Shown: in pieces, positions 1 through 6,927 of the stretch
How the letters are laid out: each line of letters starts with the position of its first letter
How positions within the stretch are numbered: position 1 is the stretch's first letter
Made by a program: the position numbers and the translations under genes
Source of the DNA: TTA-H9 sp002071415
Lineage (GTDB): Bacteria; Bacteroidota; Bacteroidia; Bacteroidales; TTA-H9
Length of the DNA: 9,408 bases
NCBI GenBank assembly: GCA_035411425.1
Contig: DAONSX010000072.1
Span: 1-9,408, forward strand
Direction of reading: 5' to 3'
Notes under the pieces: generated by a model
The model's database searches: none
Seen by the model: the letters and a program-made list of their open reading frames with translations, nothing else
Told to the model about the DNA's origin: nothing

Positions 1-310
1 GGAAAAAATTTGTGTTTCCCGAAAGTTGAAAGTTAAAGATTCAACTTGCTGTATAAAAGGAAATTGCATCCCTAAGGCTCTCAAGTTGGGTTAAGCCTTT
101 TAATTAGTTATCTTTTAATGAATCTTCGAAAAGGGAAATAAATCTCTATTCTTGGCTTTGATCGAATAGTTTCTACTGCGTGAATATAAACTTATTCAAT
201 GCACTTTTTCCCAATATTTTACAAGATTATCTATCGATATATTAAAGATTTAGTTTATTTTTGAGAATTATAAAAAAATTACTGGTTATCAATATATTAA
301 TAATACATTT
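1..310. other. AT-rich non-coding stretch before the C69 peptidase
   Basis: No convincing gene is visible. All three forward frames close within about 95 bases of the left edge, so at most a very short C-terminal tail of an upstream gene could be present, and I cannot identify one. An 8-bp inverted repeat, AAGTTGAA (23-30) against TTCAACTT (40-47), could form a hairpin, but no T-run follows it on either strand, so it does not look like an intrinsic terminator. The only regulatory signal I can support is the -7 promoter motif at 256-263. Confidence 0.6.
256..263 (+). promoter_or_regulatory. Candidate Bacteroidota -7 promoter element for the C69 peptidase gene
   Basis: TATTTTTG is an exact match to the Bacteroidota housekeeping -7 consensus TAnnTTTG. 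It lies 47 bases before the first ATG, which would give a leader of roughly 40 bases. No clear -33 TTTG lies at the usual distance upstream, so the call rests on one half of the promoter. Chance matches to this motif are common in AT-rich DNA. Confidence 0.4.
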
Positions 311-1792
311 ATGAAAATGAGGATGAAAATATCGCATCTATTAATGGTTTGTTTTCTGGTAGTTGCAGCTAATGCCATGGCCCAGGATGGATTCGAATGT
401 TTTTCGGTGATGGCCGGGCAGAATATTACAACGGATGGTTCGGTGCTGTTAGCACATAACGAAGACGATTATGGTGATGTTTATTTTGATATTTATTTAG
501 TTCCTGCCAAATATTATGGCAAGAATCATTGTAAATATTTTTGGCTCGAGATGCCCGGAATGCATTTTTCCGATTCTTACATGAACGAATATGGAGTTGT
601 AATTGCTTCGGATGCTTGTGCATCACGTGAAGATAAGCCTTCATTGACCAATGGAGGCATTACATGGGAATTACGAAATACTATGGCAAGTCAGGCTCAT
701 ACAGCCAGAGAGGCTGTTGAAATCGCTGCCAGGCTGATAGATGAAAAGGGTTATAATTCTTCGGGCCGTACCTATTGCATTGCCGATCCCAACGAAGCAT
801 GGATGCTATCGGTGGTTTATGGCAAACACTACGTAGCTAAACGTATTCCCAATGATGCCATAGCTATCATTCCGAACTACTATACCATCACCGATGTAGA
901 TTTGAATGATGTGGAAAATGTAATAGCCAGTCCCGATCTTATCAGTTATGCTGAAGAAAGGGGATGGTACGATCAGGCTCAAGATGGGGATTTTAATTTT
1001 CGGAAATCTTATGGTAACGACGACAACCTGAATCATCCCGTGAATGTCATGCGAATGTGGTGCGCCTTGAATAAATTATCAGGACAGACCTATGCGGTGG
1101 AAGATGAATTTCCATGGATTATTCACCCTAAGAAAAGAATCAGTGTAGAAAATCTGATGGATTTATTGGGAACGCATCAGCAGGGAGAAGCCATGAAAGA
1201 AAAGGAAGAAGCAGAAGGAAGTTGGCATCCGCATTACGAAGGTTCAAACTCCATTTGTGCCGGGCATACACGTTATGGCTTTGTGGCTCAGCTCCAAAGT
1301 GGTTACCCTGTTGATTTTGGCTGTGTAATGTGGTTAGCTCCTTATCGACCATGTACACAAACCTTTATACCTTTATTCTGTGGAATGTTGTCGGCACCTG
1401 AAAATATGCAGTCGAGAGACTTGAAAGATGCGCGAAGATTGCATTTCGAATCACTTGCAATGAATGATTTACCGTCGAGTCATGCTTATTTAAGTTTCAA
1501 GGCTTATAGTGATATGGTAGAAACCAACTATTCTACATTAATTCCTCAGATTTCGAAAGAAATTGAGGCTCAAACCATGGAAAATTTGAGAGGATATCAA
1601 GCAAAGCTTCTTGATTGGACGGCTGCTTATAAAGAGAAGCCAAAGGAATTGAGAAAGCAAATTACTGAATTCAGTCATACTGCTTTTTCGCTCAGTCTCG
1701 GGAGGGTAAGGAGTTTTCTGTCAAAACAAGCGCCTCAACAGAGCGAGTCATTTATTCAATCTCCGTCATTGCAGGAAACGGAGGTCAAATGA
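311..1792 (+). CDS. Exported C69-family (Ntn-hydrolase) dipeptidase
   Basis: The 493-residue product fits peptidase family C69 (PepD-like dipeptidases), whose members hydrolyse dipeptides with an N-terminal cysteine exposed by autoprocessing. Residues 1-24 form a signal peptide: a basic start, a hydrophobic core at about 8-20, and a cleavage site AMA|QD. No lipobox is present, so a periplasmic or secreted location is inferred. The expected nucleophile is Cys30, only five residues after the predicted cleavage site, followed by the family signature DGS (42-44) and HNEDD (49-53). Other family-like blocks are FSDSYMNEYGV (86-96), SREDKP (105-110) and SGRTYCIADPNEAWM (151-165). Length is normal for the family, and the tail after about residue 395 is charged and less conserved. 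ATGs at 311, 317 and 323 are all possible starts; none has a clear Shine-Dalgarno, and all give a workable signal peptide. No neighbour shares its pathway, so it is probably transcribed alone. The exact substrate cannot be read from the sequence. Confidence 0.85.
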   Translation: MKMRMKISHLLMVCFLVVAANAMAQDGFECFSVMAGQNITTDGSVLLAHNEDDYGDVYFDIYLVPAKYYGKNHCKYFWLEMPGMHFSDSYMNEYGVVIASDACASREDKPSLTNGGITWELRNTMASQAHTAREAVEIAARLIDEKGYNSSGRTYCIADPNEAWMLSVVYGKHYVAKRIPNDAIAIIPNYYTITDVDLNDVENVIASPDLISYAEERGWYDQAQDGDFNFRKSYGNDDNLNHPVNVMRMWCALNKLSGQTYAVEDEFPWIIHPKKRISVENLMDLLGTHQQGEAMKEKEEAEGSWHPHYEGSNSICAGHTRYGFVAQLQSGYPVDFGCVMWLAPYRPCTQTFIPLFCGMLSAPENMQSRDLKDARRLHFESLAMNDLPSSHAYLSFKAYSDMVETNYSTLIPQISKEIEAQTMENLRGYQAKLLDWTAAYKEKPKELRKQITEFSHTAFSLSLGRVRSFLSKQAPQQSESFIQSPSLQETEVK

Positions 1793-1834
1793 GTAATTTT
1801 GTTGTTCATTTTTGGATATGAATTAAAAATTCCT

Positions 1835-1864
1835 GACCATGATAATTATCAGTCGCTTTTATTT
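1835..1864 (+). terminator. Weak candidate terminator after the C69 peptidase gene
   Basis: A hairpin can form from GAC (1835-1837) plus TGAT (1840-1843) pairing with ATCA plus GTC (1848-1854), with a two-base bulge and an AATT loop. It is followed after two bases by the T-rich run TTTTATTT. Position, 42 bases past the stop codon, suits a terminator. The stem is AT-rich and bulged, so termination would be inefficient, and the palindrome could be coincidental in this AT-rich spacer. Confidence 0.35.
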
Positions 1865-2025
1865 CAAAACAGTTTAAATTCCAGAAGAATTCGAGTTTCT
1901 CCTGCTAAAGGTTATGGTTTTTTTATTGAAATTTCTTAACCCTTGAGATATTTGAATTCAAATTTGTCATTAGAATAAAGATTCTATTGCTGGTTATAGA
2001 TAGAGAGAATGAAATATAATGAGGT

Positions 2026-2061
2026 GGATTACTGTATAATATAGGATTACTGTATAATATA
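2026..2061. repeat. Perfect 18-bp tandem duplication
   Basis: The unit GGATTACTGTATAATATA occurs twice with no gap, at 2026-2043 and 2044-2061, with every base identical. Each copy contains TACTGTA, a near-palindrome, and TATAAT. Two copies on this scale can come from replication slippage or be a doubled protein-binding site. The TATAAT is not evidence of a promoter in Bacteroidota, whose main sigma factor prefers TAnnTTTG. Confidence 0.85.
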
Positions 2062-2167
2062 TTAGAGGGAAAGAATTCATTCTGGTTTTGAATTTAGAAT
2101 AATAAAAGAAATTACACAGAGTAAATGAAAGAATCCAAAATAGCAGAGAACACGAAATTTTATTGAC

Positions 2168-2214
2168 GGTGGCCTTGATAAGGGCTTCGACAAGCTCGGC
2201 TTTATTCGGCCACC
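2168..2214. repeat. 47-bp imperfect inverted repeat, possible REP or MITE-like element
   Basis: GGTGGCC (2168-2174) is the exact reverse complement of GGCCACC (2208-2214). Inside it ATAAGG (2178-2183) pairs with CTTTAT (2200-2205), with one G-T wobble. At the centre GCTT (2184-2187) pairs with AAGC (2192-2195) around the loop CGAC. The block is clearly richer in G+C than the spacer around it. The core GCTTCGACAAGCTC resembles, from memory, short palindromes dispersed in many environmental bacterial genomes. The dispersed-repeat reading is therefore likely but unconfirmed, because only this one copy is visible. The same sequence transcribed would make a stable stem-loop. Confidence 0.5.
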
Positions 2215-2277
2215 TGCATTCATCGATTGCAGGGTAAACTCCTTAGAGCGTTGGTGGCAACTGCCTCTTGAGGTTTA
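2213..2277. repeat. Further inverted repeats next to the 47-bp element
   Basis: CCTGCA (2213-2218) pairs with TGCAGG (2228-2233), sharing its first two bases with the end of the preceding inverted repeat, so the two stems are partly exclusive. Beyond it TAAAC (2235-2239) pairs with GTTTA (2273-2277), enclosing GTTG (2250-2253) against CAAC (2258-2261) and CCTC (2264-2267) against GAGG (2270-2273). The individual stems are short. Their density over 65 bases suggests a folded RNA or the end of a mobile repeat, but no known riboswitch class is recognised. Confidence 0.35.
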
Positions 2278-2307
2278 TATTGGATAATTTGGGTTAAAAA
2301 AGGTCAT

Positions 2308-2315
2308 TATCTTTG
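2308..2315 (+). promoter_or_regulatory. Candidate Bacteroidota -7 promoter element for purL
   Basis: TATCTTTG matches TAnnTTTG exactly, 47 bases before the purL ATG. A TTTG at 2288-2291 could act as the -33 element with a 16-base spacer, a little shorter than the usual 19-21 bases. If this promoter is used, transcription starts near 2322 with a leader of about 40 bases, and the inverted-repeat block at 2168-2277 lies upstream of the message rather than inside it. Confidence 0.45.
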
Positions 2316-2362
2316 CGGATAAAACATTTGTAAGCGAGTTCCAATATCAATCAAGGCTTAAA

Positions 2363-5300
2363 ATGATATTAATTTTTCGATCGAGAGATTTCTCAAAGGT
2401 TTATGCCCTGGAATCCTCATTTTCTCTCACTTCGAGTGATATTCAAAAACTCAGGTGGCTTTTTCATGAAGCAGAATTTATTGAGGAAGGTTATTTGAAA
2501 GGAAGGTTTATTGGGCCAAGGCGTGAGATGATTACGCCTTTTAGTACGAATGCCGTCGAAATTACTCAAATTATGGGAATTTCGGGTATCCGTCGCATAG
2601 AAGAGTTCAGGATAATGAAACCAGGTGATGATTATGATCGCATGCTCGAAGCAATCTATGAAAATCTTCATCAGGATATTTTCCGAATCGACCGCTTGCC
2701 CGCGCCTGTTGAATTTATCGAAGATATTGCAGCTTATAACGAAAAGGCCGGACTTGCTCTTCGTAAGGAAGAAATTGAATATCTTGAAGAAATCAGTCGG
2801 TTGATGGGACGAAAATTGACTGATAGCGAAGTGTTCGGTTTTTCGCAGGTAAACTCCGAGCACTGCCGGCACAAAATATTCAATGGTACTTTTATCATCG
2901 ATGGTCAAAGACAAGCATATTCTTTATTCGAACTTATCAAAGCCACAACACAAAAAAATCCTAATCGGGTTGTTTCGGCTTACAAGGATAATGTGGCCTT
3001 TCTATCAGGCCCACAGATCATACAATTTTCACCTAAAAATCCCACTTTTCCTGATTATTTCTCAGTCGAGCCCATTGATTCGGTCATTTCGTTGAAAGCC
3101 GAAACCCATAATTTTCCGACTACAGTCGAGCCATTCAATGGGGCAGCTACGGGTAGTGGAGGCGAGATAAGAGACAGAATGGCTGGTGGCCAGGGCAGTA
3201 TTCCTCTGGCAGGAACTGCTATTTATATGACTTCCTATCCACGTACTTCACTCCAACGGCCATGGGAATCATTCCTTCCTGAACGGGAATGGTTGTATCA
3301 TTCTCCGGCTCAAATACTCATCAAAGCCTCTAACGGTGCAAGCGATTACGGGAATAAATTTGGTCAGCCATTAATTTGTGGTTCTTTGCTAACATTCGAG
3401 CATAAAAGTGGCAGTATAACTTATGGTTACGATAAGGTAGTGATGCTTGCCGGGGGGGTTGGTTATGCCAATGCAACCCATTCGCAGAAAAGGCATCCCG
3501 AGCCGGGAGATAAAATCGTGGTGATGGGAGGCGATAATTATTGTATCGGAATGGGCGGTGGGGCTGTGTCAAGCGTAGATACGGGCCGCTATGAAAATTC
3601 TATCGAACTGAATGCCATCCAACGATCGAATCCAGAAATGCAAAAACGAGTTGCCAATGCGCTCAGGGCTATGTGCGAACAAACCAATAATCCTGTCATT
3701 TCAGTTCATGACCACGGAGCCGGAGGACACCTGAATGCACTTTCGGAACTGGTGGATGACGAAGGGGGAATCATCTACCTCGATCAGCTCCCTGTTGGCG
3801 ATCCTACCTTATCGGCCAAGGAAATCATTGGAAATGAATCACAAGAACGCATGGGCCTTTTGATGAAACAAGAAGATATCGCATTTTTAGAGAAAGTTGC
3901 TCAAAGAGAAAGGGCGCCCATGTACGAGGTGGGCTATATTACAGGCGATGATTGCTTTGTTGTAGAAGACTCTCGCAATCATCTACGCCCCATCGATCTG
4001 CGGCTCGAATATCTTTTCGGCAAACCTCCTCATCTTGTTTTAGAAGATAATAGCAAGCCCCATGAACATGAACTTCTCGAATATGATCCATCCTTGTGGT
4101 ATGATTATCTGTTGCAGGTTTTGCAATGTGAAGCCGTAGCTTGTAAAGACTGGCTTACCAATAAGGTAGATCGTTCGGTAACGGGTCGTATTGCTCATCA
4201 GCAAACCACGGGGCCTTTACAGCTTCCTTTGAATAATTTGGGTGTCGTAGCATTGGATTATGACGGCAATTTGGGTATTGCAACTTCTATTGGCCATGCT
4301 CCTATTGCAGGGCTCATCCAGCCTGATGCCGCTTCCCGGCTGTCAGTAGCTGAAGCACTTACCAATTTAATTTGGGCTCCTTTGGCTTACGGCCTGAAAG
4401 GTGTCTCACTTTCGGCCAACTGGATGTGGCCTTGCTATAATGATGGAGAGTTTGCCCGCCTCTATCGCGCTGTCGAAGCATTGAGCCAGTTTGCCATTGC
4501 TCTGGGAATCAATATTCCTACGGGGAAGGATTCTCTCAGTATGACACAAAAATATCCCGATGGCAGCAAGGTGCTATCGCCAGGTACTGTCATCGTTTCT
4601 GCTGCTGCTGAGGTTAGCAACATTCGCAATGTAGTTTCATCCGTCATCTGTCCGGTATTCCCTTCTTTTCTTATCTATATTGATTTTAGCGATGTAGAAT
4701 TTCATTTAGGTGGAAGTACTTTTGCGCAAGTATTGAATTCAGTGGGAAACACATCTCCCGATGTGAAAGATACGGTATATCTTGTGCGCGCTTTTCATGC
4801 TGTTCAGGAACTAGTGAAGCATAAGTATGTTCTTGCGGGTCACGATGTTTCGGCTGGAGGTCTTGTCGTTACCTTGCTCGAAATGCATTTCAGTCAGCCA
4901 GATGTGGGAAGTCGGCTTCAACTCGATGCGCTTCCCGAACCCGATCTGATTCGTCTTTTATTTAGTGAGAAACCTGCGGTAGTCGTACAGACCGATAAAC
5001 TTCCCGAAGTGAGTGCAATCCTCGATAAAAATTCGTTACGCTGGGCAATCATTGGCCAGCTCGAGCCAAAAAGGGAACTGAGAATGCTTCATTGCAATCG
5101 AGAATATGTATTGGACATTGATGAATTGCGAAATGAATGGTTTCGCTCGTCCTATTTGCTCGATAGGCTGCAAAGTGGGAATATAAAAGCCAGAGAAAGA
5201 TTCGAGAATTATGCACGAACGGAAAGGAAAATGAGATTTCCCGATGAGTTTACAGGTTGCATGTCCGATTTGGGTATCGATTCCAAGCGTAAATCCCCAT

Positions 5301-6061
5301 CAGGAATAAAGGCTGCGATTATACGTGAAAAGGGTTCGAATGGGGATCGTGAAATGGCGTATGCGCTTTGGCTGGCCGGTTTCGATGTAAAGGATGTTCA
5401 TGTTACCGATTTGGTGAGTGGTCGTGAAACCCTCGATGAAGTGCAAATGATTGTATTTGTGGGAGGATTTTCCAACAGTGATGTGCTGGGTTCGGCTAAG
5501 GGCTGGGCAGGAGCTTTTTTGTACAATCCCAAAGCCAAGGCTTCGCTTGAGCATTTCTATCGTCGCCATGATACGCTTTCGCTTGGTGTTTGCAATGGTT
5601 GCCAGTTGATGGCCGAATTGAATCTCATCTATCCCGCGCATGAACAAAGATTCGAAATGTTACCCAATGAATCGCAAAAGTTCGAGTCGACTTTCTTAAC
5701 TGTCAAAATTCCTCGGAATCGTTCGGTGATGTTGAGTTCCTTAGAGGGTTCGGAGTTAGGGATATGGGTAGCACATGCCGAAGGGCGTTTTTATTTCCCT
5801 TACCAAGAAAACCGTTATCAGATAACCGCTAAATATTCGTATGACTTTTTCCCGGGCAATCCGAATGGCTCGATGTATGATGCAGCAGCAGTAGTATCGG
5901 AAGATGGACGTCATCTTGCCATAATGCCTCATCTTGAACGTTCCATCTTTCCATGGCAATGGGGTTATTACCCTCATCACAGGAAGGAAGACGAAATAAG
6001 CCCTTGGATGATGGCTTTCGTGAATGCCCGAAAATGGATTAAAAATAAAAACAAGGGATAA
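2363..6061 (+). CDS. purL: Phosphoribosylformylglycinamidine (FGAM) synthase, large single-chain form
   Basis: PurL catalyses the fourth step of de novo purine synthesis in the cytoplasm: FGAR, glutamine and ATP give FGAM. The 1232 residues match the large single-chain type, in which PurS-like, linker, synthetase and glutaminase parts are fused. N-terminal PurS-like and linker regions cover about 1-160. Two AIRS-like synthetase halves follow, with NSEHCRH (164-170), ETHNFP (247-252), HDHGAGG (449-455), GNESQER (490-496), GKDSL (721-725) and GHDVSAGG (826-833). The C-terminal class I glutamine amidotransferase part, from about 960, carries the nucleophile Cys1077 in GVCNGCQ and the triad partners His1190 and Glu1192 in MPHLER. 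All key residues are present and no frameshift is seen. The start MILIFRS agrees with the Bacteroides homologues as I recall them; no Shine-Dalgarno is present. deoD follows after 68 bases without a terminator, so cotranscription is likely. Confidence 0.97.
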   Translation: MILIFRSRDFSKVYALESSFSLTSSDIQKLRWLFHEAEFIEEGYLKGRFIGPRREMITPFSTNAVEITQIMGISGIRRIEEFRIMKPGDDYDRMLEAIYENLHQDIFRIDRLPAPVEFIEDIAAYNEKAGLALRKEEIEYLEEISRLMGRKLTDSEVFGFSQVNSEHCRHKIFNGTFIIDGQRQAYSLFELIKATTQKNPNRVVSAYKDNVAFLSGPQIIQFSPKNPTFPDYFSVEPIDSVISLKAETHNFPTTVEPFNGAATGSGGEIRDRMAGGQGSIPLAGTAIYMTSYPRTSLQRPWESFLPEREWLYHSPAQILIKASNGASDYGNKFGQPLICGSLLTFEHKSGSITYGYDKVVMLAGGVGYANATHSQKRHPEPGDKIVVMGGDNYCIGMGGGAVSSVDTGRYENSIELNAIQRSNPEMQKRVANALRAMCEQTNNPVISVHDHGAGGHLNALSELVDDEGGIIYLDQLPVGDPTLSAKEIIGNESQERMGLLMKQEDIAFLEKVAQRERAPMYEVGYITGDDCFVVEDSRNHLRPIDLRLEYLFGKPPHLVLEDNSKPHEHELLEYDPSLWYDYLLQVLQCEAVACKDWLTNKVDRSVTGRIAHQQTTGPLQLPLNNLGVVALDYDGNLGIATSIGHAPIAGLIQPDAASRLSVAEALTNLIWAPLAYGLKGVSLSANWMWPCYNDGEFARLYRAVEALSQFAIALGINIPTGKDSLSMTQKYPDGSKVLSPGTVIVSAAAEVSNIRNVVSSVICPVFPSFLIYIDFSDVEFHLGGSTFAQVLNSVGNTSPDVKDTVYLVRAFHAVQELVKHKYVLAGHDVSAGGLVVTLLEMHFSQPDVGSRLQLDALPEPDLIRLLFSEKPAVVVQTDKLPEVSAILDKNSLRWAIIGQLEPKRELRMLHCNREYVLDIDELRNEWFRSSYLLDRLQSGNIKARERFENYARTERKMRFPDEFTGCMSDLGIDSKRKSPSGIKAAIIREKGSNGDREMAYALWLAGFDVKDVHVTDLVSGRETLDEVQMIVFVGGFSNSDVLGSAKGWAGAFLYNPKAKASLEHFYRRHDTLSLGVCNGCQLMAELNLIYPAHEQRFEMLPNESQKFESTFLTVKIPRNRSVMLSSLEGSELGIWVAHAEGRFYFPYQENRYQITAKYSYDFFPGNPNGSMYDAAAVVSEDGRHLAIMPHLERSIFPWQWGYYPHHRKEDEISPWMMAFVNARKWIKNKNKG

Positions 6062-6129
6062 TCCTATACAGTACAGATAAAATTTTGATGAAATAAAATC
6101 GAATTGTTAATCAGATAAATGAAGATTCT

Positions 6130-6840
6130 ATGGGAATACATTTAGATGCAAGGGTAGGTGAGATTGCCGAAAGTGTCTTATTGCCCGGTGATCCATTAAG
6201 GGCTAAATTTTTAGCCGAAAAATATTTCGATAATCCGGTTTGTCACAATCAGATAAGAGGAATGTTTGGCTATACAGGTTATGTAAATGGAAAAAAGATT
6301 TCGGTACAGGGAACAGGAATGGGAGTTCCTTCTATAAGTATATACGTTACGGAGCTTATACAGACTTATGGGTGCAAGAATTTAGTTCGCATTGGTACAT
6401 GTGGTGCCATTCAGCCTGAACTGAAATTAGGCGATACTGTATTAGCCATTACTGCAAGTACCGATAGTCATGTAAATACTTTGACCTTTGGAGGGAGGGA
6501 ATATGCTCCTCATGCTGATTTCGAATTGTTGAAAATGGCTTATAATAGTGGAAAAGCATTAGGGCATCAAGTGAAGGTTGGAAGTGTATTTACAACGGAT
6601 TCTTTTTTTGTGGATGATTTGGAGAAGGAATACGAGATTTGGCGCAGACACGGAGTTTTGGGTGTAGAGATGGAAACCAGTGCGCTTTACACGCTGGCAG
6701 CACGTTTTCGCTGTAGAGCCTTGTCGATTTTGACGGTCAGTGATCAGTTGGTTACGGGCGAACGTGCCACGGCTCAGGAAAGACTTACTGCATTTACAGC
6801 TATGATGGAAATTGCCTTGGCCTGTCTTAAAAGCTTATAG
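6130..6840 (+). CDS. deoD: Purine nucleoside phosphorylase, DeoD type
   Basis: The enzyme splits purine (deoxy)ribonucleosides with phosphate to free base and (deoxy)ribose-1-phosphate, feeding purine salvage. The 236 residues fit the hexameric NP-I family and look closest to the Bacillus-type DeoD. Visible active-site residues include His4 (in E. coli contributed by the neighbouring subunit), the phosphate-binding Gly20 and Arg24 of GDPLR, Arg43, and Arg87 with Thr90 in RIGTCG where E. coli has Ser. VEME (179-182) contacts the ribose, and Asp205 in VSD is the base-binding acid with Arg218 as its helper. Gln206 replaces the usual His after SD. An earlier ATG at 6119 is out of frame, so 6130 is the only good start, and the protein begins just before the expected His. 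The 68-base gap from purL and the lack of an exact promoter motif suggest readthrough from purL. Confidence 0.95.
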   Translation: MGIHLDARVGEIAESVLLPGDPLRAKFLAEKYFDNPVCHNQIRGMFGYTGYVNGKKISVQGTGMGVPSISIYVTELIQTYGCKNLVRIGTCGAIQPELKLGDTVLAITASTDSHVNTLTFGGREYAPHADFELLKMAYNSGKALGHQVKVGSVFTTDSFFVDDLEKEYEIWRRHGVLGVEMETSALYTLAARFRCRALSILTVSDQLVTGERATAQERLTAFTAMMEIALACLKSL

Positions 6841-6847
6841 GAATACG

Positions 6848-6878
6848 AAAAACCCCTTATCATTTTTTCGATAAGGGG
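6848..6878 (-). terminator. Intrinsic terminator for dnaN in the convergent junction
   Basis: CCCCTTATC (6853-6861) and GATAAGGGG (6870-6878) form a perfect 9-bp stem with an 8-base loop. Read on the minus strand the stem is followed directly by TTTTT (complement of 6848-6852), the standard layout of a rho-independent terminator, 50 bases past the dnaN stop. In the deoD direction the hairpin lies only 12 bases after the stop codon but is followed by CTGGAG, not T. It may still protect the deoD message end, but it is better suited to dnaN. Confidence 0.8.
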
Positions 6879-6887
6879 CTGGAGAAT

Positions 6888-6908
6888 TCAGCAGTTTGTT
6901 ATTGCTGA
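6888..6908. other. Second short hairpin in the deoD-dnaN junction
   Basis: TCAGCA (6888-6893) pairs with TGCTGA (6903-6908) around a 9-base loop. It lies between the dnaN stop codon and the stronger terminator hairpin. No T-run follows on either strand, so it would be at most an accessory structure at the 3' end of the dnaN message. Confidence 0.3.
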
Positions 6909-6927
6909 TGGGAGAGAGGCTAATTTC

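Larger units (their letters stand above)
1793..2362. other. 570-base spacer between the peptidase gene and purL
   Basis: No credible gene is seen here; the ATG-started frames I followed are only 11-13 codons long, for example 2125-2166. The left part is strongly AT-rich and starts with a weak terminator-like palindrome (1835-1864). A perfect 18-bp tandem duplication lies at 2026-2061. From about 2161 the composition becomes richer in G+C, and inverted repeats are nested through to about 2277. The last 50 bases return to AT-rich and hold the best promoter candidate for purL. For a housekeeping purine gene the spacer is long, which leaves room for a mobile repeat, a small RNA or leader-based control. 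None of these is proven. Confidence 0.6.

Noticed and set aside
1..95. Possible C-terminal tail of a gene entering from the left
   Set aside because: The short open frames at the edge have no recognisable sequence, so none can be supported.
168..200. AGTTTCTAC resembling the conserved loop of purine riboswitches
   Set aside because: The other conserved riboswitch parts and the closing stem are not found, and the downstream gene is a peptidase rather than a purine gene.
2036..2058. TATAAT boxes in the tandem repeat read as promoters
   Set aside because: Bacteroidota housekeeping promoters use TAnnTTTG, and TATAAT is frequent by chance in this AT-rich spacer.
2125..2166. 13-codon reading frame ending just before the inverted-repeat block
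   Set aside because: It is too short to support, has no ribosome-binding site, and lacks the codon bias expected of an attenuator leader peptide.
2417..2914. 165-codon minus-strand open frame
   Set aside because: It is antisense to the N-terminal part of purL, which is clearly coding here. The translation shows no domain.
5300..5647. 115-codon minus-strand open frame
   Set aside because: It is antisense to the glutaminase domain of purL, where the conserved GVCNGCQ motif fixes the coding strand.
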